DNA from: Gammaproteobacteria bacterium UBA5078
GTDB lineage: Bacteria; Pseudomonadota; Gammaproteobacteria; Pseudomonadales; Pseudohongiellaceae
Reading direction: 5' to 3'
DNA: 57,124 bases
Assembly: GCA_002416505.1 (NCBI GenBank)
Contig: DIAM01000018.1
Coordinates: 348-57,471 of the forward strand
The notes beneath the pieces were generated by a model that searched no databases, had not been told where the DNA came from, and saw nothing but the letters and a program-made list of their open reading frames with translations. The position numbers were made by a program, and so were the translations under genes. Of the stretch, positions 35,453 through 45,076 are shown one piece after another. Position 1 is the stretch's first letter, and each line of letters begins with the position of its first letter.

Positions 35453-38380
35453 CTACAGCTTCGCGCGCGCCGAGTCTAGGCGGGCTACGCAGGCCTTGCG
35501 GACGCTGGCGTCCAATGGGCCGAGGCAGAGCATCTGTATCTCGATCTCGCTCACTTGCTGGGCCGGGCTCTTATTGCCGCGATTGCCGAAGCTATTCTTG
35601 AGTTGTTTGAGTTGCACCTGCATGCGCAGGCCCTTGTCGGCGTCGGGGGAGTCCAGGCCCGCGAGGATCTCGGCGGAGATGCACAGCTCCTTGGCCTTGT
35701 CTTCGTTGCTCTTGGCTTCCTTCTTGAGGATGGCCTTGTCGACGCCGCGGTACAGCGCCTGGAAGCGTTCCTCTAGTGCCTGCTCCTGCAATAGGTCGGA
35801 GACACGGCCCAGCTCCTGCCACTGATCATTCAGGGCATCCATGTCCGGGGCCTCGCCCTTGCCGGAGAGTGCCGCGAGTTCGAGGGTCTCCAGGAACTCG
35901 GCCTTGGTCTTGGCCTGGCCGATCAGTTGCAGAGACTTCTTGTCCGGCGCGGCCTTGAGCTTGCTCTCATACTGGCGCAGCAGCTTGTCGAACTGCTCCT
36001 GCAGGGCGCGCTTCTCGTGCTTGAGGTCGGCCTGTAGGTGTTCGAAGAAGGCGTCTTTGTGTTCGTTGAACTCGCGGCGCGAGTTGACTAACTCCTCGCT
36101 GCTAGAGGCGACCAGATCGCTAATCTTGCGCAACACCTCACGCGCCGCAGCCACGGCGGGGGAGGCGTCAACACGGGCCTTGGATGCCCCGGCTGCCGAT
36201 CTAGCGGGCGCCTCGTTCTTGCGCTTACTGAATAGCTTGTCGCAGGCCGCGCGGAAGGCGTTCCAGTGGTTGCGATCGTCCTTATAGGGCGATGGGCCGA
36301 TGGTCTTCCATAGCGCCTGCAGTTTCTTCGCCTCGCTCATGGCCTCTTGCACGTCCTCGAGCTCGTCGAGTTTCTCGGCCTGGGCGATGAGCTCTAGTTT
36401 CTTGACGGCATTGTCTTGCAATACCTTGCGCTTGAACTGGCGCAGGTCGGTTAGGACCGCGTTGAAACGCTTCTGCAGCTTCTTGATCTTGGCTTGCTCG
36501 ACCGGGGCATATAGCTTCCAGTCTTCTATGGCCTTGCTCTCAATCTTATTGAGGCTGGCGATATTGAGCGTGTCCGCAGAGAGGGTCGCCACTAGTTCTT
36601 CGAGCTGCGTACAGATCTTGTTGCGCTCCTCGAGATTGCTGTGCAGCTTGGCCTTGCGCTCCTTGAAGTATTCTTTGCAGGGCTCGAAGGCCTTGTGGGC
36701 GGCCTCGTTAAACTGTGCCCAGAGTGCGTCGTTCTGCACCGAATGACCGAGTTTCTTCCACTCCTCCTGCAATGCCTTGATGCGCTTGGACTTGTCCGCG
36801 GCGTGCATGCTGTTCTCGACCAGTGCGCGCATGTGCTCGACTAGCTCTTTCTTCTTCTCGGCGGCGGCGAAGTTTTTCCAATCGATCAACTCGCTGATGC
36901 GCGGCTTATAGGGAGCGAGTAGGTCGTGTAAGACCTTCTTGAGTTCCTCGTCGGCATTCTTGATAGCGCCCTGTACCTTGTCCCACATGCGCTGGGCGTC
37001 GTTGACCTGACCCGCCTCGACATGCTGTTCGAGCGCGGCGACATGGGCCAGAGAATCTTTGTGGAGTTTGTCCAGATAGGCGCGATTCTTCGTGACGAGC
37101 CGCTCCAATAATTCTTCCATCTCTAGGCATTGGCCATAGAGTTCGCTCTGGGGAAGCTGCGCTGGCCAGTTAGTCTTCTGGAATAGCTTGCCGAAGCGCT
37201 GCTTCGCCTTGTTGACGCCCACCGTATTCTTAGGGGTGAGAGACTTGAGCGTTTCGTGCAGGGTGTTCAGGTCGGCGCGTTTGGCCTCCAGCGCGTGATA
37301 GGCACGAATGGCCAGCGCGAGCTGGGCGATCAGGGTCTGGGCGCGGGCCAACACGGCATCGGCGCCTGCATCGGTGGCCTGGGTGTCCCCGCGCAGCGCC
37401 TCTAGCGCATGGTGCTTGTGTTCGAGCAGGTCGATCTGTTCGTGCCCGAGGGCCGCTTCGAGCGACGCGAACGCAGCGTCTGTCGCATCGCAGGCCGTGG
37501 CCAGGTCGGCGAAATTCTGGGATTGCAGCGCCTGTAATTGCTTGGCGTTGGCGTGTTCGGCCAGCTTGAGCTCTAGGGCTGCACAGGCGGCGGTGAAGCG
37601 CTCTTGCACGCTCGCATCGGCCTGGGCGTCGATCTCCTGCCACTGGCTAAGCTTGTATTCGTACTGCGCCTGGCTAAGGGCGCCGATCACCTTGTTGGCG
37701 AGGGTCTCGAGATCGACACAGATCTGCACGGCGAGGGCGGCATCGGCGCTGCGCTTGGCCTCTAAGTCATGAATGACCTGCAGCTTGTCTTTGCATAGCT
37801 TAAACACGGTCTTGTCTTTCTGGCGCACGGCGGCGCTGAGTTGCTCCAGAGCCTCTGCCGACTCGATCTGCACCGCGGCGGCGTGGCGCACCGTGTGATT
37901 ATTAGAGTGTGCGGCGATATCGAGTAGGCCTGACTCGTCTAGCGCGAACTCTTTCTGTAGGCGCTCGAGTGTGGCAAGACCGGTCTCGTCGCAGCCGCAG
38001 TCGTGGAGCACGGCGAGCAGTAGGGGGGGCGAGCCCATGGTGTGCATTAACTCAATGCGCTCGGCAGGGCTTAGGCCACTGCGCTCTGCGCCGGAGACGA
38101 CGCGGCAAAACTGCATGAGGGCCGCATTGGCGATCTCCGCGTCGGGATCACTCTGCAGGTCTTGCAGGGGCTGGACGCTGTGGAGGTGGCCGATAGCGGC
38201 GAGGCGCACGGCGGCGTCGCTGTCTTTGCTGGCCATCTCGATGAGGATCTTCTGGGCATCTGCCACGCCCTCGTCTTGCGGGTCCAGGGCATGGTTTAAT
38301 TCAGCGATGGCTTCAAGGCGCACAATTGGATCTTTATGTTGCCATTTCTTGTTTTGTAAAAAGGTCTGAAAAATCATCAA
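35453..38380 (-). CDS. DUF349 repeat protein
   Basis: A 975-residue soluble protein. The first ~190 residues are HEAT/armadillo-like (IVRLEAIAELNHALDPQDEG). The rest has several DUF349 units marked by a tryptophan in each helix hairpin (EEWKKLGHS; QALWKTIGPSPYKDDRN; NDQWQELGRVSDL), plus long coiled coils rich in Lys/Glu/Ala. Proteins of this family are widespread in gammaproteobacteria and their biochemical role is not established. It is unlikely to be secreted. Upstream (38381-38627) is divergent with dinG. Confidence 0.8.
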   Translation of the reverse strand: MMIFQTFLQNKKWQHKDPIVRLEAIAELNHALDPQDEGVADAQKILIEMASKDSDAAVRLAAIGHLHSVQPLQDLQSDPDAEIANAALMQFCRVVSGAERSGLSPAERIELMHTMGSPPLLLAVLHDCGCDETGLATLERLQKEFALDESGLLDIAAHSNNHTVRHAAAVQIESAEALEQLSAAVRQKDKTVFKLCKDKLQVIHDLEAKRSADAALAVQICVDLETLANKVIGALSQAQYEYKLSQWQEIDAQADASVQERFTAACAALELKLAEHANAKQLQALQSQNFADLATACDATDAAFASLEAALGHEQIDLLEHKHHALEALRGDTQATDAGADAVLARAQTLIAQLALAIRAYHALEAKRADLNTLHETLKSLTPKNTVGVNKAKQRFGKLFQKTNWPAQLPQSELYGQCLEMEELLERLVTKNRAYLDKLHKDSLAHVAALEQHVEAGQVNDAQRMWDKVQGAIKNADEELKKVLHDLLAPYKPRISELIDWKNFAAAEKKKELVEHMRALVENSMHAADKSKRIKALQEEWKKLGHSVQNDALWAQFNEAAHKAFEPCKEYFKERKAKLHSNLEERNKICTQLEELVATLSADTLNIASLNKIESKAIEDWKLYAPVEQAKIKKLQKRFNAVLTDLRQFKRKVLQDNAVKKLELIAQAEKLDELEDVQEAMSEAKKLQALWKTIGPSPYKDDRNHWNAFRAACDKLFSKRKNEAPARSAAGASKARVDASPAVAAAREVLRKISDLVASSSEELVNSRREFNEHKDAFFEHLQADLKHEKRALQEQFDKLLRQYESKLKAAPDKKSLQLIGQAKTKAEFLETLELAALSGKGEAPDMDALNDQWQELGRVSDLLQEQALEERFQALYRGVDKAILKKEAKSNEDKAKELCISAEILAGLDSPDADKGLRMQVQLKQLKNSFGNRGNKSPAQQVSEIEIQMLCLGPLDASVRKACVARLDSARAKL

Positions 38381-38627
38381 TTGCTGTTCTCTAGGGTGCT
38401 TGTGACAGGTGTACCGCGACAGTGGCGGTTGTGTACAACGTTGGCTACTAGCGCTGGCCCCGGGCCGACAGAAGAGGGCTCATTCTAGCAGATGTTTTTT
38501 CGGCATCGGTAGCAATGAAGCAGCTTTATCTCCCTCGATTGTCTATCCGCCGTCTTTGGCGACGACAGTGCTATACTCGCAGGGCTACTATTAACCCTCT
38601 TAGCCCTAAAATAGCCGATTCTCTTAT

Positions 38628-40832
38628 ATGCTCCCCGACGAAGTGAAGAATGCCATTCAGAGTGCCTACCGGCAGATTCTGGAGAGTAAATCCCTGACCC
38701 CGCGCTATGGGCAACGCCTGATGATTGCCGAGATCGCCAAGAGTCTCGGCCAGATCGAGTTGACCACCGTCAACGGCGCCGAAGAAGACGAGGACGCGCC
38801 CGGCCCGGGGGAAGACCATGGCGGGCCGATCTGTGTGATCGAGGCTGGCACGGGCACGGGTAAGACGCTGGCCTATGTGCTGGGCACCCTGCCGGTGGCC
38901 AAATACCTGAACAAGACCGTCATCCTGGCTACCGCCACGGTGGCCCTGCAGGAGCAGGTCACACTCAAGGACTTGCCCGACATCAAGCGCCACTGCGATC
39001 TGGACTTCACCTACACCCTAGCCAAGGGCCGCGGCCGTTACCTGTGCCTGTCTAAATTAGACATGTTGCTGCAGGGCAATGACAGCCTCAACGCCATGGC
39101 CGATCTCTACGGAGAGGTGATCGCGGCTCCTAACGCTCACTCGCTGGTCCTGTACGAGCAGATGTTTCGCAAGATCAACTCCGGGGATTGGCACGGGGAT
39201 CGTGACGACTGGGAGAACCTGCTCAGCGATCAGGAGTGGTCGCCGGTGACCGTAGACAACGGGCAATGCGTGGGGCAGAAGTGTTCGAACTTCAGCAATT
39301 GCTGTTTCTATCAGGCCCGCGAAGAGGTGCAGAAGGCCGACTGCGTGGTGGCCAATCATGACTTGGTATTGGCAGACCTCGCGTTAGGTGGTGGGGTGAT
39401 CTTGCCCGCCCCGCAAGATTCGATCTACATCTTCGACGAGGCCCATCACCTGCCACTGAAGAGCAATAATCACTTCGCGAGTTTTACGCGCATCAAGGCG
39501 AGCCTAGGCGCGCTGGATCAATGGCGCAAGACGCTCGGCAAGCTGGGGGGCGACAACGTGCTGGAGGAGAATCGCACGCTCAAACGCGAACTGCCGGCGC
39601 TGCAGGACGCGCTCGAGATGGCGGAGATGAGACTGAATGAGATATGGCCCCTTTGCGAGCAGGTCTTGGCCGACGCGGTACCCGACAGGCAGGGCGACAA
39701 CGCCCCGCAACACGCCTTCGAACTCGGCCTCGTGCCCGAGCATCTGCGCGAATTGGCGCAGACACTGAACACGCAGTACACGCGCCTCGCCGCGCTGTTC
39801 CAAGAGCTCGGCAATGAGTTAAAGACGAACCTGGAACAGGGCCAGAGCCTAGAGTCGCGACAGCGCGCCGAGTATTGGTTTCCGCTGATCGGCAGCATGA
39901 CCGCGCGCGCGGCAGCTAGCCAGAAGCTATGGCAGCAGTTCTCCCGTGTCGATACGCCCGGCCAAGCGCCCTGGGCGCGCTGGCTAGGGCTGAACGATCA
40001 GGGCGGCAGCATCGATATCAGCATCTCCTGCTCTCCCGTGCTCGCGGCCACCACTCTGCAGGAGAATCTATGGCGCCTGTGCGCGGGCGCGGTGCTCACC
40101 TCGGCGACGCTGTCGGCGCTAGGCAATTTCGATGTCCTGAAGATGCGTGCCGGCTTGCCCGAGCGCACGCAGTATCATCGCATCGCTAGCCCCTTCGACT
40201 ACGCCAAGGCCGCGCGTTTTACGGTGCCGAAATTAAACTGCGATCCGGGCAAGAGCGCCGAGCATACCGAGGCGATCATCGCCTTGCTGCCCAAGGTGTT
40301 GGATAAGCGCGAGGCTGCGCTGATGCTGTTCAGCTCGCGCCGGCAGATGCAGGATGTGTTGGCGGGTTTGGATAAGAGCTGGCGCGAGATCATTCTGTGT
40401 CAGGACGACTACCAGAAGGCGCAGCTATTGATGTTCCATAAGCAGCGCATCGATAAGGGCGAGCCGAGCATCATCTTCGGGTTGGCCAGCTTCGCCGAAG
40501 GGGTGGATCTGCCGGGCAAATATTGTGAACACGTACTGATCGCGAAGATACCCTTCGCGGTGCCCAACGATCCGATCGAGGCGACATTGGCGCAGTGGAT
40601 CGAGCGTCAGGGGGGCAATCCGTTCATGACGCTCTCGGTGCCCGAGGCCGCATTCAAACTCGTGCAAGCCACGGGGCGTTTATTGCGCAACGAAACCGAT
40701 ACGGGGCGCATCACCCTCTTTGATGAGCGCATCGTGAGTAAGTTTTACGGCGCCTCCATCATGGCCTCGTTGCCGCCGTATACTCGGGATATTTTTCCAG
40801 CCGAGCTTAGTGTGAGCGACGCCCGTACGTAA
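38628..40832 (+). CDS. dinG: ATP-dependent DNA helicase DinG
   Basis: A superfamily 2 iron-sulfur helicase of 734 residues that unwinds R-loops, D-loops and G-quadruplexes. Walker A is EAGTGTGKT (72-80). The FeS-cluster cysteines lie at ~214-228 and ~240 (CVGQKC, CC, DCVVANHD). The DEAH box is FDEAHHLP (~270). The C-terminal helicase motifs ALMLFSSRRQM, FGLASFAEGVDLPG and QATGRLLRNETDTG are all present. The gene is divergent from the DUF349 gene and overlaps the small convergent gene by 26 bases. Confidence 0.94.
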   Translation: MLPDEVKNAIQSAYRQILESKSLTPRYGQRLMIAEIAKSLGQIELTTVNGAEEDEDAPGPGEDHGGPICVIEAGTGTGKTLAYVLGTLPVAKYLNKTVILATATVALQEQVTLKDLPDIKRHCDLDFTYTLAKGRGRYLCLSKLDMLLQGNDSLNAMADLYGEVIAAPNAHSLVLYEQMFRKINSGDWHGDRDDWENLLSDQEWSPVTVDNGQCVGQKCSNFSNCCFYQAREEVQKADCVVANHDLVLADLALGGGVILPAPQDSIYIFDEAHHLPLKSNNHFASFTRIKASLGALDQWRKTLGKLGGDNVLEENRTLKRELPALQDALEMAEMRLNEIWPLCEQVLADAVPDRQGDNAPQHAFELGLVPEHLRELAQTLNTQYTRLAALFQELGNELKTNLEQGQSLESRQRAEYWFPLIGSMTARAAASQKLWQQFSRVDTPGQAPWARWLGLNDQGGSIDISISCSPVLAATTLQENLWRLCAGAVLTSATLSALGNFDVLKMRAGLPERTQYHRIASPFDYAKAARFTVPKLNCDPGKSAEHTEAIIALLPKVLDKREAALMLFSSRRQMQDVLAGLDKSWREIILCQDDYQKAQLLMFHKQRIDKGEPSIIFGLASFAEGVDLPGKYCEHVLIAKIPFAVPNDPIEATLAQWIERQGGNPFMTLSVPEAAFKLVQATGRLLRNETDTGRITLFDERIVSKFYGASIMASLPPYTRDIFPAELSVSDART

Positions 40833-41007
40833 CGCCGTTCTTCTTGTCGATGCTATAGCCAATGACGCAGCCGATGGCCACGCCGATTGCCATCACTGGC
40901 AAGGCATTGCCCATCAAGGCACCGAGGCCTAAGCCGATGAAGAAACCACCGGTGGCGGCCATGGGCAGTACGCTCGTCGCTTTCACTTTCTTGCTTTTTT
41001 TGGACAT
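40807..41007 (-). CDS. Small glycine-zipper membrane protein
   Basis: A 66-residue protein with a lysine-rich N-terminus (MSKKSKKVKATS) and two glycine-rich hydrophobic segments (GGFFIGLGLGALMG; MAIGVAIGCVIGYSI). Glycine zippers of this type are found in membrane-inserting small proteins. The tail overlaps the dinG 3' end on the opposite strand. No function is assigned. Confidence 0.6.
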   Translation of the reverse strand: MSKKSKKVKATSVLPMAATGGFFIGLGLGALMGNALPVMAIGVAIGCVIGYSIDKKNGVTYGRRSH

Positions 41008-41034
41008 GGTTCTCTCTCAGTTTACTGACGCAAT

Positions 41035-41913
41035 CTATGGGGTGGGTGCTGCGTTGATTTGGCGAACATCGAAGATCATGGTGGCGGTAGTGGGAGTGGG
41101 GGTAGAGCTCTCGCCGCGTAGCACCGCGGACTGATCGATGCGGTCCACAATCTCCATGCCCTCGACCACCTCGCCGATGATAGTCGTCCTGCCCGCGAGC
41201 CAGGGCGCATCGATGAGTGTGATGAAGAACTCGGACTGATTGCTGTTAGGGCCGGAGTTCGCCATCGCCACACTGCCGCGCACCGGCACGCGTGCTGGCA
41301 GGCGATTATTGAAACGATAGCCCTGATTCTCATAGACCTGTGCAAGGTTCATCTCGCTGAGCAATTTATGCAGTTCATACTGCCGGGCCTCCACCTGTTC
41401 GGGGCTGCGGATGTCGAGCTTGCGGTATAGGGGCAGCAAGACCTGTGCCTGGAACTCTTCGTCGTCTTGCAGGTTCAACCAGGCGTGTGGCGCGCCAGTT
41501 TCGTCCAATACCTTGATGTCGTTCAGGCCGATATCCCGGGCGTTGATCTCGTCGTCGATGAAGTACTCTGGCCGAGGGTCCTGCGCGTTAGCGCCGGCGC
41601 CGCTCTGTACGAGGTAATTGCGCAATACGCGGTGGAAAGTCTTGCCGTCGTAATAGTGCGGCATCACCGTCTGGCCGGTGTCGATATCGAACATCTCCAC
41701 CTTGGCCTCGGACAGGGCAATGAAGTTGGCGACATTGCGCGGGGCGGCCTCGGGAAACAGCTCGATATAGATGTCGCCCCGAGACGTGCGCATGAGAATT
41801 AGCGGGTGCGAGGGGTCTTCCATGGCCTGCGTGGCGCTACTAAGGTCGGCGCTGGTCAGCGCACTGGCGCCGAGCAGGAACAACGCAAGGCTGTATTGAA
41901 CAAATATTTTCAT
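41035..41913 (-). CDS. Periplasmic cyclophilin-type peptidyl-prolyl isomerase
   Basis: A 292-residue secreted PPIase. The signal peptide ends at about residue 22 (SALTSA). The cyclophilin fold is marked by MRTSRGDIYIELFPEAAPRN, GKTFHRVLRNYLVQSGA, GSVAMANSGPNSNQSEFFIT and GRTTIIGEVVEGMEIVDRI. An insert of ~80 residues between the second and third motifs, rich in charged residues, makes it longer than PpiA (190). It probably folds exported proteins in the periplasm. Confidence 0.9.
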   Translation of the reverse strand: MKIFVQYSLALFLLGASALTSADLSSATQAMEDPSHPLILMRTSRGDIYIELFPEAAPRNVANFIALSEAKVEMFDIDTGQTVMPHYYDGKTFHRVLRNYLVQSGAGANAQDPRPEYFIDDEINARDIGLNDIKVLDETGAPHAWLNLQDDEEFQAQVLLPLYRKLDIRSPEQVEARQYELHKLLSEMNLAQVYENQGYRFNNRLPARVPVRGSVAMANSGPNSNQSEFFITLIDAPWLAGRTTIIGEVVEGMEIVDRIDQSAVLRGESSTPTPTTATMIFDVRQINAAPTP

Positions 41914-42089
41914 TGGCGGTGCAATAACTCCGGAAATTGGCAGGCAGCGAAGTGGCGCTACCGAGTTGCTTTCGATTGTAGGGTCTCAGCCCGCCGCATT
42001 GCAATCTAACTCGCCTTTTACAAGGCATAGTGTGGGTAGACTAAGAGGCCCCCGAATCCGTCAATCTGTCTGCGCTAGCCTGTCGCACC

Positions 42090-42427
42090 TATCGATATAG
42101 CCTCATTGGCATGTTCGCCCTTCAGCTGCCCACTGCCATCTATTACGAGGGCTGGCGCACGGGCTACTGATCGCCGTAGGCGCAAGTTTCGTCGGTTTCG
42201 CAATCGTCAATCGAGTGGCCTGCGAGCCGCTGAGCTACGATCGCTCGGAGCTGCTGGCGGCGAGCATCTTTGACATCGGTGAGAAGGCCGAAGAGCCGGA
42301 GCAGGTTCAACTCATTTGGCCCTCCTTGGAAACGGGAGAGGGCAGCACGATTCGCAGCGTGCACGCGCGCAAGGATGGCAGTAAGTTTGCTGTGGAGATC
42401 AATGCCACGGGGCTCATCGATTCCTGA
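42090..42427 (+). pseudogene. Decayed MHYT-PAS signalling protein
   Basis: Two fragments in different frames. The first, in the 42111 frame, reads SLIGMFALQLPTAIYYEG and stops at TGA 42168-42170; it matches an MHYT-type membrane repeat (WSMHFIGM-like pattern). The second, shifted by one frame from 42167, reads LIAVGASFVGFAIVNR. It then passes, with the missing MHYT remainder, into a PAS-like segment (SYDRSELLAASIFDIG; SVHARKDGSKFAVEIN) ending at 42425. No start codon with a ribosome site remains. It is the remnant of a membrane sensor, probably a c-di-GMP enzyme or kinase whose C-terminus is lost. Confidence 0.65.
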
Positions 42428-42455
42428 TTTCATGGCACCCTCTTTACGCAGTCGC

Positions 42456-42878
42456 TTAAATCAGTTTCGCGAAAAGCTCGACCACCTTCTCCTGCTGAGC
42501 CTGGCTCAAGCCACCGACTAACTCTTGCGTGATTTGCTCGAAGCTCACGCTCGCGTCTGCATACAGGCGTTGCCCCGCTGGCGACAACTTCACGAGGCTC
42601 TGCCGTGCATCGCGCGGGTTCGCCACCTTCTCGATGATGCCGGTCTTCTCCATAGGCGCGATAAGGCGCGTGACGCCCGAGGCGCTCATGCCGATATGCT
42701 CGGCGAGCTCGATTCTCGCCACCGCCTTATTGGGCGAATATTGTAAATGATGCATGACGAGATACTCGCTGAGGCTGATGCCGTGCATGCTCAGGTGGTT
42801 GCCCGCTCGTTTCGCGAGCTTGGACGCGAGGAGGGCGTTCTTGATTACGAATTGGCCGCTTAGCGATTGTTCTGACAT
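42456..42878 (-). CDS. MarR family transcriptional regulator
   Basis: A 140-residue winged-helix regulator. It has the dimerisation N-terminus, the recognition region RIELAEHIGMSASGVTRLIAP and the wing DARQSLVKLSPAGQRL, all typical of MarR. A dyad operator lies nine bases upstream of the start, so autorepression is likely. It is divergent from the PQQ-type dehydrogenase gene, which may share control. The ligand is unknown. Confidence 0.92.
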   Translation of the reverse strand: MSEQSLSGQFVIKNALLASKLAKRAGNHLSMHGISLSEYLVMHHLQYSPNKAVARIELAEHIGMSASGVTRLIAPMEKTGIIEKVANPRDARQSLVKLSPAGQRLYADASVSFEQITQELVGGLSQAQQEKVVELFAKLI

Positions 42879-42886
42879 GGAAACAC

Positions 42887-42922
42887 CTTGCTATATAGTT
42901 GAGTGCGCAAATATATAGCAAG
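42887..42922. promoter_or_regulatory. Probable MarR operator
   Basis: CTTGCTATATA (42887-42897) and TATATAGCAAG (42912-42922) are perfect inverted repeats of 11 bases separated by 14 bases. They lie immediately upstream of the MarR start codon and in the gap shared with the divergent dehydrogenase gene. The symmetry and position are those of MarR sites. Confidence 0.65.
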
Positions 42923-43055
42923 TATTGTCCCGTGGCAAGTGGCGAATGGCGCATATAAGAGTTTTGAATTATGGCGGGTGACAGGTTAATCTTGTTGCGC
43001 TCGCACATAGCGAATAGCTAATAACAATAATTAAGCTCTGCCAGGAGAGTTCGAG

Positions 43056-44996
43056 ATGAAAATCGCAAAACATGTAGTTGCACGATTCGTCTTCACCGCT
43101 AGTGCCTTTGCCCTTGCTTCACAGGCAGTGGGCCAGACCAATACCAGCGTGAACGAAGGAGATTGGCCGGTCTATCACGGCAATGAATTCGCTCAACGCT
43201 ATTCGCCACTGGATCAAATCAACGCCTCCAACGTTGAATCCCTCAGAATTGCTTGGAATTTCTCCACCGAGAAATTCGGCCCTCCCACCGATTTCACCAA
43301 TCCCTCGACCCCGCTTGAGATCGACGGCATTCTGTATGCGAATGTCGCCTCTACACGCAATGTCATCGCGCTGGACGCGACCTCCGGGCAGTTGCTGTGG
43401 ATGTGGCGCCCCCAAGAGGGCGAGCGCTTCAGCAGCGCGCCGCGCAAGGGCGCCGGCCGTGGCGTGGCCTATTGGGAGGATGGCGACAAGACCAGAATCA
43501 TCGATATCACGCCGGGCTACCATCTGGTCTCGCTCGACGCCAAGACTGGCATACCCGACCCCACCTTCGGCAATAACGGCATCGTGGACCTGATGGTGGG
43601 CCTGCGTAATGCTGAAGACACTCGCTTCGAAGACATCGACATCGGGGCCTCTGCGCCTCCCTTCGTCATGAACAACGTCATCGTAGTAGGGGCGGCTCAC
43701 TCCACCGGCGGGCGCCCGCGCGCCAAGTCCAACGTCAAGGGCGACGTGCGCGGCTTCGACATCCACACCGGTGAGTTGCTGTGGACCTTCCACACTATTC
43801 CAGAGCGTGGCGAGGTCGGATTCGAGTCTTGGCTCGACGAAGGGGTAGAGTTCACCGGTAACTCCGGCGTTTGGGCGCCGATCTCCGGCGACCCCGAGTT
43901 GGGCATGGTGTATCTGCCCGTAGAGGACCCCACCGGTGACTATTACGGTGCCGACCGTCCTGGCTCGAACCTATTCTCCAGCAGCATCGTGGCGCTAGAT
44001 GTGCGTACCGGCGAGCGTCGCTGGCACTACCAGCTCATCCACCACGATATCTGGGATTGGGATGTGCCTACAGCACCAGTGATCGCAGACCTCCCCAATG
44101 GCCGCAAGGTCGTGATGGCGGTGACCAAGCAGTCGTTCATCTACACCTTCGACAGAGAGACCGGCGAACCCATCTGGCCTATCGAGGAGCGTCCAGTACC
44201 CGCGGGTGACGTGCCCAGAGAGTGGTATTCGGTAACCCAGCCATTCCCAACGCGCCCGGCGGCATTCGATCGTCAGGGCTTCACCGAGGCCGACCTGATC
44301 GACTTCACCCCAGAGCTACGAGCCAGAGCCCTGGAGGCCATCGAAGGCTTCCGCCTGAGCCCTAGCCTGTACTCGCCGCCCTCGCTTACCGATGCCGCCG
44401 ACGGCACTCGTGGGCTGCTGAGCCTGCCTTCCTCTACCGGTGGCGCCAACTGGGAGGGTTCTGCGATGGATCCGGAGACCGGCATCATCTATGTGCCCTC
44501 GCGTACTCAATTGCAGAGCCTGTCATTGGCCAAGAACGAAGCCTCCGACATCGATCTGAGCATCAACGGCAGCGTGCGCGTGCCAAGGATCGACGGGCTC
44601 GAGATCGTCAAGCCGCCCTACGGCCGCGTGACCGCGATTGACATGAACTCCGGCGATCATTTGTGGTGGGTGGCTAACGCCGAGACGCCAGATCGCATCG
44701 CGAACCACCCACTCATGCAGGGTGTGGATTTGCCCGATACGGGCATCCCAACGCGCTCTGGTGTGTTGCTGACGAAGACGCTGTTGTTCGTAGGCGAGGG
44801 CATCGGGACGGCCGATGCGCGCCCAAGAATGCGCGTGGTGAATAAGCAGACTGGCGAAGTGATCACCGTGATAGAGCTGCCAGACAATCAGACCGGCCTT
44901 CCGTTCACCTACGAGCACGATGGCAAGCAGTACCTCGCCATGTTCGTCGGCGGCAGAAGCAGCCCCGCGCAACTGGTTGCCTACGCGCTGCCATAA
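43056..44996 (+). CDS. PQQ-dependent dehydrogenase-like protein, periplasmic
   Basis: A 646-residue quinoprotein of the eight-bladed propeller family. A signal peptide ends near residue 27 (ASQAVGQ). The N-terminal DWPVYHGNEFAQRYSPLDQI segment and the repeated W/G propeller motifs (ALDATSGQLLWMWRPQ; AIDMNSGDHLWWVANA) are those of PQQ-binding dehydrogenases. HHDIWDWDVPTAPVIADLPN is also characteristic. It resembles membrane-bound glucose/quinate-type dehydrogenases without their membrane helices, so it probably oxidises an alcohol or sugar in the periplasm. No cytochrome or PQQ biosynthesis gene is adjacent. AGGAG is eight bases upstream of the ATG. Confidence 0.88.
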   Translation: MKIAKHVVARFVFTASAFALASQAVGQTNTSVNEGDWPVYHGNEFAQRYSPLDQINASNVESLRIAWNFSTEKFGPPTDFTNPSTPLEIDGILYANVASTRNVIALDATSGQLLWMWRPQEGERFSSAPRKGAGRGVAYWEDGDKTRIIDITPGYHLVSLDAKTGIPDPTFGNNGIVDLMVGLRNAEDTRFEDIDIGASAPPFVMNNVIVVGAAHSTGGRPRAKSNVKGDVRGFDIHTGELLWTFHTIPERGEVGFESWLDEGVEFTGNSGVWAPISGDPELGMVYLPVEDPTGDYYGADRPGSNLFSSSIVALDVRTGERRWHYQLIHHDIWDWDVPTAPVIADLPNGRKVVMAVTKQSFIYTFDRETGEPIWPIEERPVPAGDVPREWYSVTQPFPTRPAAFDRQGFTEADLIDFTPELRARALEAIEGFRLSPSLYSPPSLTDAADGTRGLLSLPSSTGGANWEGSAMDPETGIIYVPSRTQLQSLSLAKNEASDIDLSINGSVRVPRIDGLEIVKPPYGRVTAIDMNSGDHLWWVANAETPDRIANHPLMQGVDLPDTGIPTRSGVLLTKTLLFVGEGIGTADARPRMRVVNKQTGEVITVIELPDNQTGLPFTYEHDGKQYLAMFVGGRSSPAQLVAYALP

Positions 44997-45018
44997 ACGA
45001 GCAGTACGCAAGAAGACA

Positions 45019-45058
45019 AACGCCCCGAATCGGCTAGCCGGCGCGGGGCGTTTTTTTT
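45019..45058 (+). terminator. Intrinsic terminator after the PQQ-type dehydrogenase
   Basis: CGCCCCG and CGGGGCG pair around a loop with an inner GGCTAGCC palindrome, followed by eight T. Confidence 0.9.
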
Positions 45059-45076
45059 GCCACACCGAACCGCCCG

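Noticed and set aside
38556..38577. dinG promoter TTGGCG/TATACT
   Set aside because: The two boxes are only 10 bases apart.
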